Shown here piece after piece: positions 7,316 to 17,837 of a stretch of 64,000 nt of DNA. The translations under genes and the position numbers were made by a program. The DNA lies in assembly GCF_029265375.1 (NCBI RefSeq), contig NZ_JAJUJJ010000011.1, positions 25,390 through 89,389 of the forward strand, written 5' to 3'. The notes below the pieces were generated by a model. The model worked only from the letters and a program-made list of their open reading frames with translations. It was not told the origin of the DNA and made no database searches. Every line of letters starts with the position of its first letter. Within the stretch, counting starts at the first letter, position 1. Source of the stretch: Nesterenkonia sp. (GTDB lineage: Bacteria > Actinomycetota > Actinomycetes > Actinomycetales > Micrococcaceae).

Positions 7316-7942
7316 ATGAGACTGACAGTCAATATTCAGGTCTCCGTGGACGGGGTCTACCAGTCCAACGGGGGCCGGCATCGCGATCTCGATCCCGGGA
7401 TGGAACGCGGCGGGTGGGCCCGGCCATTGTTCGACGAGGACTCGATGGCCTATGTCAGCGACTACTACCAGCGGGCCGATGCCTTCCTGTTCGGCCGGCG
7501 CACCGACGAGATGTTCGCCAGGTCCTGAGGCTCCGGCAGCTGGGGGCCTGACAGAGGGGATAACCTCATTTCCAACGCGCTGAATACCCGGCGCAAGTAC
7601 GTCGTCTCCACGACGCTCACCGAGCCGAGCTGGGCGAATACGACCGTGGTGTCCGGTGACATAGCTGCATCTCTTCGCAGCCTGAAGAGCGGGTCCGAGG
7701 GCGAACTGCAGGTGCACGGCAGCGGTGCTCTGACCCGTTGGCTGCTTGCGAACGATCTCGTCGACGAGCTCACTCTGCTCGTGGTCCCGGTGATCGTCGG
7801 TCAGGGCGACCACCTGTTCCCGCAGGACGGCCCCGATCTGGCTCTCGAACTCCTCAAGACACATGCTTTCTGCCGGGGCATCGTCCCGCAGACCTACCGG
7901 CCGGCCGGAGCGCCGCAGTGCGCCTCCGATCCCACCACCTGA
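7316..7942 (+). pseudogene. Second RibD-type reductase, interrupted by an in-frame TGA
   Basis: One continuous frame encodes MRLTVNIQVSVDGVYQSNGG ... FGRRTDEMFARS, then TGA (7526-7528), then GSGSWGPDRGDN ... NTRRKYVVSTTLTEPSWANTTVV ... ELQVHGSGALTRWLLANDLVDELTLLVVPVIVGQGDHLFP. Both parts belong to one reductase of about 208 residues. Family members usually read FA.SWG at the break, so about five extra codons including the stop seem to have been inserted. No good start follows the stop, so the gene is probably inactive unless the stop is a sequence error. Confidence 0.82.
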
Positions 7943-7953
7943 GCGAGGCCAGC

Positions 7954-8304
7954 ATGACCGCAGAGATGACCGCGCTGTTCACCGTCTTCTCGGTCACCGA
8001 CCAGAAGGCCTCGAGCAGCTGGTATGAGGTCCTTTTCAACCGACCCGCCGATCAGGTGATCGGCGATGAACTGATGTGGATGATCAGCGAGTCAGCATGG
8101 CTGGTGAGCCGGCAGGAGCCGGGCCGGGCAGGCGGCGGTGAGGTGACCATGGAAGTGCGCGGCCTGGACCGCATCCTGACGCGCGTGGATGCGGTCCAAT
8201 CCGACCGGGACCCCGTGGAGACCTACAGCAACGGAGTGCGCCACGTAGTGATCCGCGATCCAGACGGAAACCGTATCGCTCTGGCCGCTCCACCAGAGGC
8301 CTGA
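7954..8304 (+). CDS. VOC family protein (glyoxalase-like)
   Basis: A 116-residue single-domain protein: MTAEMTALFTVFSVTDQKASSSWYEVLFNRPAD, GGEVTMEVRGLDRILTRVDAV, and the closing YSNGVRHVVIRDPDGNRIALAAP typical of VOC folds. The track ORF starts far upstream, but the ATG at 7954 follows GAGCGAGG and begins the conserved domain. It lies 11 bases after the broken reductase and was probably the last gene of that operon. Ligand and function unknown. Confidence 0.8.
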   Translation: MTAEMTALFTVFSVTDQKASSSWYEVLFNRPADQVIGDELMWMISESAWLVSRQEPGRAGGGEVTMEVRGLDRILTRVDAVQSDRDPVETYSNGVRHVVIRDPDGNRIALAAPPEA

Positions 8305-8351
8305 GGCGGTGTACGCCACATGGACGAACTCACCCAAGCGACCGCATGTAC

Positions 8352-9323
8352 TCAGTCCTGCGGCGCGCGGGCTGTGCGCAGCGGAGTGGCAAGCACCACG
8401 ACGACGGCGACCGCAAAGATCAGGATCATCCACCAGATGGTGACCCGGTAACCCAGCAGTCCGGCCAACACTCCGCCCAGCAGCGACCCCACCACGGCCA
8501 TAGTCCGGTTGGCCGAGCGCATCGTGGCATTGAGCCGTCCGAGCATCGACGGTGCGGTGACCGCCTGCCGGTACCCCAGTTCCGCCGGATCTTCGAAGCC
8601 GATGCTGAATCCATAGAGCATCTTGGCCCCGGCCAAACACACCACAGCCCAGGGTTCGGCGTGGGGCACCAGGGCCACGCCGATCCACGCCAATGGGGTG
8701 ATGGTCTTTCCGATCAGGATGGTGCGTCCTTCGCCCAGCCGCCGAACCGCAGCCGGAGCGCAGAAAGCACCCAAGAGTCCGCCCACGCCCACGCCCACGC
8801 AGGCCAGCATCACGCCGTAGAGAACGGGACTGAGCCCCAGCTCGCGCAGCGCGTAGAGCGCGAAGACCGTCATTGCCGCGCTGTTGGCGATGAACCATAT
8901 GTGGGTGGAGATCCCCAGCGGGGCAAGCGTGCGGTGACGGTAGACGAAAGCCAGCCCCTGGCCGATGCTGCGGAGGACTCTGGATCCTGCCGGTCCATCT
9001 GTTCGCCGTTCCTGCACCTGGACGGTGGTCATCAGCAGTGCTGCCGCCAGGTGGCTCAGGGCGGCGATGAGAAGGGTCGCCGGCGCGGAGATCCAGCTCA
9101 CCAGTGCGCCGCCCACGGCCGGCCCCGAGGTTTGGGCCACTGTTCCGGACTGTCCGAACCGCGCATTGGCGGTGACCAGCAGCGGCCGCGGCACCAGATC
9201 CGGAATGATGGACTGCTCTGCGGCCGCGCTGAAGACGCTGAGCACGCCGACGGCGAAGAGCGCCACGGCCAGCAGCGGCAGAGTGAGGTGTCCGGTCAGC
9301 GCCAGCAGCGGTACGGCAAGCAT
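8352..9323 (-). pseudogene. MFS exporter lacking its N-terminal quarter
   Basis: The 323-residue ORF matches the MFS_3 / enterobactin-exporter-like family from the third transmembrane helix onward: AAEQSIIPDLVPRPLLVTANA, STHIWFIANSAAMTVFAL, TMRSANRTMAVVGSLLGGVLAGLLGYR. Full members have about 410 residues and 12 helices; here 9-10 helices remain. In-frame sequence upstream of the Met still looks like the family (PLIWTHLGAALGML) but ends at a TAG (9390-9392) 23 codons upstream. The first 80 or so residues are therefore missing, and the gene is likely non-functional. Confidence 0.78.
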
Positions 9324-9415
9324 CCCGAGCGCAGCTCCCAGATGTGTCCAGATCAGCGGGGTCGGCGGGCTCCGCCATGACGGGGGCTCCTAGCTGCTGG
9401 TGGCCTGAGGCGAGC

Positions 9416-9432
9416 CTACATCTAGCATGTAG
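9416..9432 (+). promoter_or_regulatory. Inverted repeat over the -10 box of the amidohydrolase gene
   Basis: CTACAT-ctagc-ATGTAG is a perfect 6-bp inverted repeat. It overlaps TAGCAT (9423-9428), which stands seven bases before the GTG at 9436, again a leaderless arrangement. The arms resemble ACAT/ATGT half-sites used by PadR-type repressors. No such regulator is in the window. Confidence 0.5.
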
Positions 9433-9435
9433 CAC

Positions 9436-10338
9436 GTGACGGACTTCTCCTCCCCGGCGGCCGATGATCGTGTGCCCAAGTTCGTGCGTCAGCTGGGACT
9501 TCCTGGGCTGGCCGATATCCATGTTCACTTTCTGCCCGAGAGGATGCAGCAGAAGGTGTGGAACTACTTTGACCAGGCTGAGCAGTCCTACGGCACCCCC
9601 TGGCCCATCCGCTACCGCTGGCCTGGGCTGCAGCGGCTGAGGCATCTGCGCCGCCTGGGACTGCGTGCGGTACCGGCCCTGACCTACCCTCACAAGCCGG
9701 GCATGGCCGACTGGCTGAACCAGTGGAACGCCCAGTTCGCGAACGAGCACAGCGATGTGCTGCGCTGCGCCACGTTCTACCCCGAACCCGGCGCCGCCGA
9801 GGTGGTGCGTCAGGCTGTGCAGGCAGGAGCCCGGCTGTTCAAGGCCCACGTGCAGGTTGGCGAGTACGACCCGACTGATCGGCTCCTGGACCCGGTGTGG
9901 GGCCAGCTGGCGGATCAGCAGATCCCGGTGGTGATCCACGCAGGCTCAGCCCCGCTGCGGGGACAGCACACCGGCGCTGAGCCTATTGCCCGGCTGCTTG
10001 ACGACCACCCGAGCCTGGTGCTGGTCATTGCTCATATGGGGATGCCGGAATATCACGAGTTCGCCGACCTGGCCGAACAGTACGACGGCGTCCACTTGGA
10101 TACCACCCTGGCGTTCACCGACTTTGCCGAATCACTCGCCCCAGTGCCGGCGGGCTACAGAGCGCGACTGGCAGAACTCCGGGACAAGATCGTGCTGGGC
10201 AGCGACTTTCCCAATATTCCCCACCCCTATGCTGACCAGGTGGAGGCGCTGGTGAGGCTGGGCCTGGGGGATCAGTGGCTGCGCCACGTGCTCTGGCGCA
10301 ACGGCGCCCGGCTCATGGGCCTCAGCGACGGCGTCTGA
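9436..10338 (+). CDS. Amidohydrolase family protein (Amidohydro_2)
   Basis: TIM-barrel metal-dependent hydrolase or decarboxylase of 300 residues. The N-terminal metal motif is ADIHVHFLPE; VVIHAG, LVIAHMGMPEYH and the late Asp in IVLGSDFPNIPHPY complete the metal site. The family acts on small carboxylic or amide substrates; the substrate is not predictable here. The GTG start is seven bases after TAGCAT and no ribosome binding site is seen, so leaderless translation is likely. It diverges from the truncated MFS gene, perhaps once a regulated transporter/enzyme pair. Confidence 0.87.
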   Translation: MTDFSSPAADDRVPKFVRQLGLPGLADIHVHFLPERMQQKVWNYFDQAEQSYGTPWPIRYRWPGLQRLRHLRRLGLRAVPALTYPHKPGMADWLNQWNAQFANEHSDVLRCATFYPEPGAAEVVRQAVQAGARLFKAHVQVGEYDPTDRLLDPVWGQLADQQIPVVIHAGSAPLRGQHTGAEPIARLLDDHPSLVLVIAHMGMPEYHEFADLAEQYDGVHLDTTLAFTDFAESLAPVPAGYRARLAELRDKIVLGSDFPNIPHPYADQVEALVRLGLGDQWLRHVLWRNGARLMGLSDGV

Positions 10339-10425
10339 CGTCTGCGCTGTTGGTACTGCAGTGAGGGCCAGCATGCGTGCGAACCCATAAACCTGCTCCC
10401 GAATTTTATGATTTGGATCAGTATC

Positions 10426-10452
10426 CCATAACAACCGGCAGGATGGTTATGG
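10426..10452 (+). promoter_or_regulatory. Inverted repeat upstream of the antitoxin-like gene
   Basis: CCATAAC (10426-10432) and GTTATGG (10446-10452) form a perfect 7-bp inverted repeat with a 13-base spacer, 65 bases before the small ORF at 10518. A similar half-site, CCCATAAA, occurs at 10384. Toxin-antitoxin operons are usually autoregulated through such repeats; binding here is inferred. Confidence 0.45.
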
Positions 10453-10517
10453 CATCCGTTCCTTACCCACAACGTAAACATGTTCCGTCCATCCTGCACT
10501 GAGCGGGAGAGGGTGTT

Positions 10518-10703
10518 ATGCGCACTAAGTCCTACTACCTGGTGCGCACCCTGGAGGAGCACCTGGAAGAGACCGAGTACGTCTACGGCCTGGAGCGTGA
10601 TGCTGAGGCCGCCCGTCGCGGTGAGCTGGAGACCAAGCCCCTGAGTGACCTCTGGGACGAGCTGGGCGTCACCGCCGAGGACGAGCACGAGAGCACCGTC
10701 TGA
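10518..10703 (+). CDS. Small RelB-like antitoxin (possibly N-terminally altered)
   Basis: A 61-residue acidic protein, MRTKSYYLVRTLEEHLEE, followed by LERDAEAARRGELETKPLSDLWDELGV, which resembles the toxin-wrapping C-terminus of RelB-type antitoxins. The N-terminal ribbon-helix-helix DNA-binding part is not obvious, so the gene may be shortened or a divergent type. A purine-rich GGGAGAGGGTG precedes the ATG. The relE remnant begins directly after its stop, which is the usual antitoxin-toxin order. The call rests mainly on this context. Confidence 0.6.
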   Translation: MRTKSYYLVRTLEEHLEETEYVYGLERDAEAARRGELETKPLSDLWDELGVTAEDEHESTV

Positions 10704-10985
10704 GTGGCCGAAGAAGCAAAGTGGTGAACCTTCGAGTACACCAACAAGGCAGAGAAGGCCCTCAGGAAGCTGAATAAGCCTGTCCTGAGTCGGATCAAGA
10801 AGTACCTGGACGAAGTTGCTGAGCTGGAGAACCCCCGCGACCGAGGCAAGCCGCTGACGGCGAATAAAGCAGGACTGTGGTCCTACCGCCAGGGCGGCTG
10901 GCGAGTCGTCTGTGACATCCGGGACGAGAAGCTGGTTGTTCTGATCGTGGACGCAGGGCCCCGCAACAGCATCTACGACGACTAG
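10704..10985 (+). pseudogene. relE-type toxin with an early in-frame TGA
   Basis: From GTG 10704 the frame reads VAEEAKW, TGA (10725-10727), then TFEYTNKAEKALRKLNKPVLSRIKKYLDEV ... GKPLTANKAGLWSYRQGGWRVVCDIRDEKLVVLIVDAGPRNSIYDD. This is a nearly complete RelE/ParE-superfamily mRNA interferase of about 93 codons, with the conserved GLWSYR..GWRVV.DI core. Only the stop at codon 8 disrupts it, and no ATG or GTG start occurs soon after. The toxin is therefore probably silent while the antitoxin ORF stays open. Confidence 0.82.
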
Positions 10986-11105
10986 CCTCCGACGGCAACG
11001 CGCGATCAAGACAAACGACTAGCCAACCAGGCGCTGACCACCGGCATCGAGATACACGAAGACGAAAGGGAGATGGCCCGGCTCTCTGAACCGTTCGCCG
11101 GCCTG

Positions 11106-11137
11106 ACACCTTCTTCGGCGTCTGCCGATGTCGGTGT
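11106..11137 (-). terminator. Possible hairpin downstream of tRNA-Ala
   Basis: On the minus strand ACACC-gaca-TCGGC-agac-GCCGA-agaa-GGTGT forms a two-part stem about 20 bases beyond the tRNA-Ala 3' end. There is no T-run, so this is a weak call. Confidence 0.35.
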
Positions 11138-11156
11138 TCAAATACATCCAAAATTG

Positions 11157-11229
11157 TGGAGGCAAGGGGACTCGAACCCCTAACCCTCTGCTTGCAAAGC
11201 AGATGCGCTACCAATTGCGCCATGCCCCC
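11157..11229 (-). tRNA. tRNA-Ala (anticodon TGC)
   Basis: Minus-strand sequence of 73 nt with a 7-bp acceptor stem (GGGGGCA/TGCCTCC), D arm GCGC-AATTGGTA-GCGC, anticodon arm TCTGC-TTTGCAA-GCAGA with anticodon TGC, T arm AGGGG-TTCGAGT-CCCCT, and discriminator A. CCA is not encoded. The adjacent tRNA-Ile is on the same strand, as in other actinobacterial origin regions. The accessory stretch lies immediately on its 3' side. Confidence 0.96.
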
Positions 11230-11245
11230 GTGCAGGGTTGTTCAC

Positions 11246-11365
11246 TCAGCTCCTGACGGAGTCGGTGGCTTGGTCCCAGACCTGCCTAGTCTCCTCGGAG
11301 CGCTTCCATTCGCGATACGCCAGGAATCCGGCGACCGCGGCAGCGGTGAGGAGCAGACGTTTCAT
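11246..11365 (-). CDS. DLW-39 family micropeptide, 39 aa
   Basis: Below the ORF-track cut-off. The minus strand between the two tRNA genes encodes MKRLLLTAAAVAGFLAYREW followed by KRSEETRQVWDQATDSVRS, exactly 39 residues. A short hydrophobic N-terminus is followed by a charged tail with the W..ATD motif that defines the DLW-39 family of Micrococcales. GGAAGG lies a few bases before the ATG. It is probably a membrane-associated peptide; no function is established. Its place between tRNA-Ile and tRNA-Ala is the usual one. Confidence 0.85.
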   Translation of the reverse strand: MKRLLLTAAAVAGFLAYREWKRSEETRQVWDQATDSVRS

Positions 11366-11405
11366 AGAACCTTCCCAGCGCCCACACCGTGGGCGAGTGA
11401 ACGAG

Positions 11406-11479
11406 TGGGCGTACGTGGACTTGAACCACGGACCTTCACATTATCAGTGTGACGCTCTAACCGCCTGAGCTATACGCCC
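11406..11479 (-). tRNA. tRNA-Ile (anticodon GAT)
   Basis: Minus-strand sequence of 74 nt: acceptor GGGCGTA/TACGCCC, D arm GCTC-AGGCGGTTA-GAGC, anticodon arm TCACA-CTGATAA-TGTGA with anticodon GAT, T arm CGTGG-TTCAAGT-CCACG, discriminator A. CCA is not encoded. Confidence 0.96.
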
Positions 11480-11550
11480 GAAACCTCTTCAAGGGGACAC
11501 TCCGAAGAGCGACCACTACACATTACACCAGTACCTCGGCAGGCAACAAC

Positions 11551-12213
11551 TCAGTCGTCTGTGAGGGTGACTCCGATACCTCCGACCAGTGAGGCCGACA
11601 GGTTGTAGAGCACCGCCGAGAGCATGGACAGCACCGTGAGCAGCACCACGTTGATCACCGCGATGATAGTGGCGAAGGAGGCCACCTGACCCACCGTCAC
11701 CAACTCTTCGATGGCGAAGGCCGGGCCGCCGTCCTCTGAGCCGAGCACCTGGCTGGCCAGATCATTGACCCGGCCGAAGATACCGGTGATGTCCATAGCT
11801 GACCACAGAGTCACCGCACAGACCACCGTCATAATGCCCAGGGCCACCGACAGCAGGAAGCTCATTTTCAACACTGACCACGGGTCCACCTTGGAGACCA
11901 GAAGCCGGGCCTTGCGCACCTTCGCCTTGGGAGTCGGGCGCACCAGGTGAGGCTGGGGCCTGCCGGCCGGACGCTGGGCCGAGCCGGGGCGCGGCTGCGG
12001 GCGGGCCGCCGGACGGCCGCCGCCAGCGCGCTGCTGGCCGCCGGGGGCGTGGGGACGCGGGCGGGGCCTCGGAGCTGTCTGGGTGCCTGCACCGGGCTTA
12101 GCTGCAGCAATCGTCTCCGTGGGCTGGGAGGCGCGGGGCCGCGGCGCCGGGAAGCGGCCGGTTCCCTGCGACGAGCCGGACTGGCTTCCCTGGCCGCCGT
12201 TGCTTGCGCTCAC
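11551..12213 (-). CDS. DUF3566 domain membrane protein
   Basis: A 220-residue protein with a disordered first half rich in Gly, Ser, Pro, Arg and Gln (RPRPRPHAPGGQQRAGGGRP). The DUF3566 domain begins around residue 115 (KARLLVSKVDPWSVLKMSFLLSVALGIMTVVC) and carries two transmembrane helices, the second VASFATIIAVINVVLLTVLSML. Function unknown. The gene directly follows gyrA on the same strand, as in nearly all actinobacteria, 60 bases downstream of it. Confidence 0.93.
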   Translation of the reverse strand: MSASNGGQGSQSGSSQGTGRFPAPRPRASQPTETIAAAKPGAGTQTAPRPRPRPHAPGGQQRAGGGRPAARPQPRPGSAQRPAGRPQPHLVRPTPKAKVRKARLLVSKVDPWSVLKMSFLLSVALGIMTVVCAVTLWSAMDITGIFGRVNDLASQVLGSEDGGPAFAIEELVTVGQVASFATIIAVINVVLLTVLSMLSAVLYNLSASLVGGIGVTLTDD

Positions 12214-12273
12214 AGTTGACCTCCATGGGGAGAGAAAGTCTTGTTCATCGTCAGACCACGGTACTGCATGGAA

Positions 12274-14889
12274 CTACTCGGAGCTTCCAGATTCCTGAAC
12301 CTCAGCTTCAGGCGTGACCTGGGTCTCGTCTGTGGCCTGGTCACTGCTGTGGCCTTCCGTGTCCTCGCCGGTGGCGGCCAGGGTGGCTCCGGAGGACTTG
12401 GCGACCTTCAGGATCCGGTCATTCTTCCGCGGTTTGGCGAAGATGACACCCATGGTGTCGCGTCCGCGAGGCGGAACGCCGGAGACTGACGAGCGCACCA
12501 CGTTCCCCGAGCTCATGACCACCAGGACTTCGTCGTCCTCCTCCACGATCATCGCCCCGACCAGGTTGCCGCGGTCCTCCACGAACTTGCCGACCTTGAT
12601 GCCCAGTCCGCCGCGACCCTGGATCCGGTACTCGTCCACATGGGTCCGTTTGGCGTAGCCGCCCTCGGTGACGACAAAGACGTAGGAGTCCTCGGTGACG
12701 ACGTCGGCGGTGAGCAGCTCGTCGTCCTCGCGGAACTTCATACCCGTCACCCCGGAGGTGGCCCGGCCCATGGGCCGCAGCGCCTCATCGGTGGCGGTGA
12801 ACCGCAGCGACTGCCCCCTGCGGGAGACCAGCATCAGATCATCCTGGGCGGAGATGAGTTTGGCAGAGACCAACTCGTCGTCCTCGCGCAGGTTGATGGC
12901 GATCACTCCGGCCTGGCGCGGGGAGTCGTAGTCGCGCAGCCGGGTCTTCTTCACCAGGCCGCCCTTGGTGGCCAGCACCAGGTAGTCGGCGTCGTCATAG
13001 CTCTTCAGGGTCAGCACCCCAGCGATGTGCTCATCGGGCTGGAAGGCCACCACATTGGCCACATGCTGGCCCTTGGAGTCGCGGCCGGCTTCCATGAGGT
13101 CATAGCACTTGGTGCGGTAGACCCGGCCCAGGTTGGTGAAGAACAGAATCCACTGGTGGGTGGTGGTGACGAAGAAGTGCTCCACCACGTCCTCGGCGCG
13201 CAGCTGAGCGCCGCGCACTCCCTTTCCGCCGCGGTTCTGGGCGCGGAAATTGTCGATTCTGGTGCGTTTGACGTAGCCGTCGCGGGTGATGGAGACGACC
13301 ACGTCCTCCTCCGGAATGAGGTCCTCCATGGACATATCGGCGTCGTAGCCGCGCAGCACGTGGGTGCGGCGCTCATCTCCGTGGCGCTCGACAATGCCGT
13401 CCAGCTCATCGCCGATGATCTGGCGCTGACGGTCCTCGGAGGCCAGGATCTCCTTGAAGTCGGCGATCATGCTCATCAGCTCGTCGTACTCCTCCTGGAG
13501 ACGCTGACGCTCCAGTGCGGCCAGCTTGCGCAGCTGCATGTCCAGGATGGCCTGGGCCTGATCGTCGTCGATCTCCAGCAGGGCCTTCAGGTTCTGCCGG
13601 GCCACCTCCACTGTGGAGGACTCGCGGATGGTGGAGATCACCCGGTCCAGATCGTCCAGGGCCTTGAGCAGGCCCACCTTGATGTGGGCCTCGCGCTCGG
13701 CCTTCTCCAGCCGGAACCGGGTGCGCCGGACGATGACGTCCATTTGGTGGGTGACCCAGTGGTGGATGAAGGCGTCCAGGCTGAGGGTTCGCGGCACCCC
13801 GTCCACCAGGGCGAGCATATTGGCGGAGAAGTTCTCCTGCAGCGAGGTGTGCTTGTACAGATTGTTCAGCACCACCTTGGCCACTGCATCGCGCTTGAGC
13901 ACAATGACCAGGCGCTGTCCGGTGCGTCCGGAGGACTCATCGCGGATCTCGGCGATCCCGGCGACCTTGCCGTCCTTGACCAGCTCGGCGATCTTCACCG
14001 CCAGCCGGTCCGGATTGGCGTGGTATGGCAGCTCAGTGACCACCAGGCAGGTGCGGCCGGCGATCTCCTCCACATTAACCACCGCGCGCATGGTGATCGA
14101 CCCGCGGCCGGTGCGGTAGGCCTCTTCGATGCCCTTGGTGCCCAGGATCTGGGCGCCGGTGGGGAAATCGGGGCCCTTGATCCGCTCCAGCAGAGCCTCC
14201 AGCAGCTCCTCGCGGCTGGCCTGCGGATTGGCCAGGTACCACTTGACGCCCTCGGCCACCTCACGCAGGTTGTGCGGCGGAATATTCGTGGCCATACCCA
14301 CCGCGATGCCGGAGGAGCCGTTGACCAGCAGGTTGGGGAACCGGGAGGGCAGGACCACCGGCTCCTGCTGCTTGCCGTCGTAGTTGTCCTGGAAGTCGAC
14401 GGTGTTCTCATTGATATCCCGGACCATCTCCATGGCCAGCGGAGCCATCTTGGTCTCGGTGTATCGCGGAGCTGCGGGGCCGTCGTCGCCCGGGTTTCCG
14501 AAGTTGCCCTGACCGGCGGCCAACGGATAGCGCATCACCCAGTCCTGGATGAGCCGGGCCAAGGCATCGTAGATGGCCGAGTCGCCGTGCGGGTGGTAGT
14601 TGCCCATCACGTCCCCGACCACACGCGCGCATTTGTTGAAGCTGCGGTCCGGGCGGTAGCCGCCGTCGTACATCGCGTAGAGCACCCGGCGGTGGACCGG
14701 CTTCAGGCCGTCGCGCACATCCGGCAGCGCACGCCCGACGATCACCGCCATGGCGTAGTCCAGGTAGGACCGCTTCATCTCCGTCTGCAGGTCCACCTGA
14801 CGGACCCGGTCGGAGAGGGCCGCAGCCACATCAGCAGGGGGGAGATCGGGGGTCTGCTCAGATCCCTCGGGGGGCAGGTTCTCGCTCAT
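12274..14889 (-). CDS. gyrA: DNA gyrase subunit A
   Basis: Breaks and rejoins DNA in the A2B2 gyrase that introduces negative supercoils. At 871 residues it is of normal length. The winged-helix/tower part contains [19 protein letters not shown] (quinolone-resistance region with the usual Ser and Asp) and the catalytic Tyr in [14 protein letters not shown]. The C-terminal beta-pinwheel carries the GyrA-box as QNRGGKG, a one-residue variant of QRRGGKG. The tail is acidic. It starts [12 protein letters not shown] at 14889, 53 bases after gyrB, in one operon with gyrB and DUF3566. Confidence 0.98.
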   Translation of the reverse strand: MSENLPPEGSEQTPDLPPADVAAALSDRVRQVDLQTEMKRSYLDYAMAVIVGRALPDVRDGLKPVHRRVLYAMYDGGYRPDRSFNKCARVVGDVMGNYHPHGDSAIYDALARLIQDWVMRYPLAAGQGNFGNPGDDGPAAPRYTETKMAPLAMEMVRDINENTVDFQDNYDGKQQEPVVLPSRFPNLLVNGSSGIAVGMATNIPPHNLREVAEGVKWYLANPQASREELLEALLERIKGPDFPTGAQILGTKGIEEAYRTGRGSITMRAVVNVEEIAGRTCLVVTELPYHANPDRLAVKIAELVKDGKVAGIAEIRDESSGRTGQRLVIVLKRDAVAKVVLNNLYKHTSLQENFSANMLALVDGVPRTLSLDAFIHHWVTHQMDVIVRRTRFRLEKAEREAHIKVGLLKALDDLDRVISTIRESSTVEVARQNLKALLEIDDDQAQAILDMQLRKLAALERQRLQEEYDELMSMIADFKEILASEDRQRQIIGDELDGIVERHGDERRTHVLRGYDADMSMEDLIPEEDVVVSITRDGYVKRTRIDNFRAQNRGGKGVRGAQLRAEDVVEHFFVTTTHQWILFFTNLGRVYRTKCYDLMEAGRDSKGQHVANVVAFQPDEHIAGVLTLKSYDDADYLVLATKGGLVKKTRLRDYDSPRQAGVIAINLREDDELVSAKLISAQDDLMLVSRRGQSLRFTATDEALRPMGRATSGVTGMKFREDDELLTADVVTEDSYVFVVTEGGYAKRTHVDEYRIQGRGGLGIKVGKFVEDRGNLVGAMIVEEDDEVLVVMSSGNVVRSSVSGVPPRGRDTMGVIFAKPRKNDRILKVAKSSGATLAATGEDTEGHSSDQATDETQVTPEAEVQESGSSE

Positions 14890-14942
14890 CAGTGAAGTTC
14901 TCTCTCAGCTGTGCTCAACACGTACGACGACGACGGCGGGGT

Positions 14943-17273
<2,331 letters not shown>

Positions 17274-17837
17274 TCACCCGTAGGTGTCGCGGGGTCCGCG
17301 TCCGCCGCGGACGCTGTAGCCGCCCTTCTTCCAGCTGGGAGCCTGGGGTCCGCGGATCTCGATCTCTGTGACGATTCCGGCGCCGAGTTCCCGGGCGAAG
17401 ACCTCCATCAGCTGCGGCTTCATCAGCTTCAGGTTGGTCGCCCAGGCGGTGGAGTCGCACACCACTGTGACCACGCCGTCTTCGAATCGCTCCGGTGTGC
17501 AGTGCTCCGCAATGGCTGCTCCCACCAGCTGCTCCCAGCGGCTGATCACCGAGCCGACCGCTACCGGTGCGCTCCATCCCCGAGTTCGGATCAGACCCTT
17601 CACCGCAGCGCCCAGGGGCCTGGGATCGCGCAGATCCGCCTCCCGCCGCTCAGCGCCGTCGTCCTTGGCTGCCCGGGCGGTGGCACGGGGATCCGTGCTC
17701 AGCGAGGAGCCTCGCGGGGGCCGTGCCAGCCGGCGGTATCCCTGCTCCTGGGCAGCCTTGCGGAGCCGGTGGAACAGCACAGTGGCTGCGTCCTCCGGCT
17801 CATCAGCTGTCTGACGGCTCTGCGGATCCTCAATCAT
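17274..17837 (-). CDS. dciA: DUF721 / DciA-like helicase-recruiting protein
   Basis: A 187-residue protein with a basic, flexible first half and a C-terminal DUF721 domain (VISRWEQLVGAAIAEHCTPERFEDGVVTVVCDSTAWATNLKLMKPQLM). DciA proteins of this family load or recruit the DnaB helicase at initiation. Start chosen at ATG 17837, which overlaps the recF stop by eight bases (ATGATTGA); the track start lies deep in recF. Its position between recF and gyrB matches other actinobacteria. The symbol follows family and context. Confidence 0.85.
   Translation of the reverse strand: MIEDPQSRQTADEPEDAATVLFHRLRKAAQEQGYRRLARPPRGSSLSTDPRATARAAKDDGAERREADLRDPRPLGAAVKGLIRTRGWSAPVAVGSVISRWEQLVGAAIAEHCTPERFEDGVVTVVCDSTAWATNLKLMKPQLMEVFARELGAGIVTEIEIRGPQAPSWKKGGYSVRGGRGPRDTYG

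Noticed and set aside
8780-8805. Short tandem repeat (cgccca)x3
   Set aside because: It encodes the GVGVGVGG helix of the MFS protein; such repeats are expected from Gly/Val codons in GC-rich DNA.
7526-10727. In-frame TGA codons read as selenocysteine or as a recoded stop
   Set aside because: Neither site aligns with a Cys or redox position in its family, no SECIS-like hairpin is evident, and TGA is the regular stop of many neighbouring genes.
10704-11229. tRNA-linked integrative element with att sites
   Set aside because: The accessory stretch ends at tRNA-Ala, but no integrase and no duplicated tRNA 3' end was found at the other side near 5 kb.
12640-14895. 751-residue plus-strand ORF antisense to gyrA
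   Set aside because: It mirrors gyrA codons in a GC-rich genome, has no recognisable domain and no ribosome binding site.
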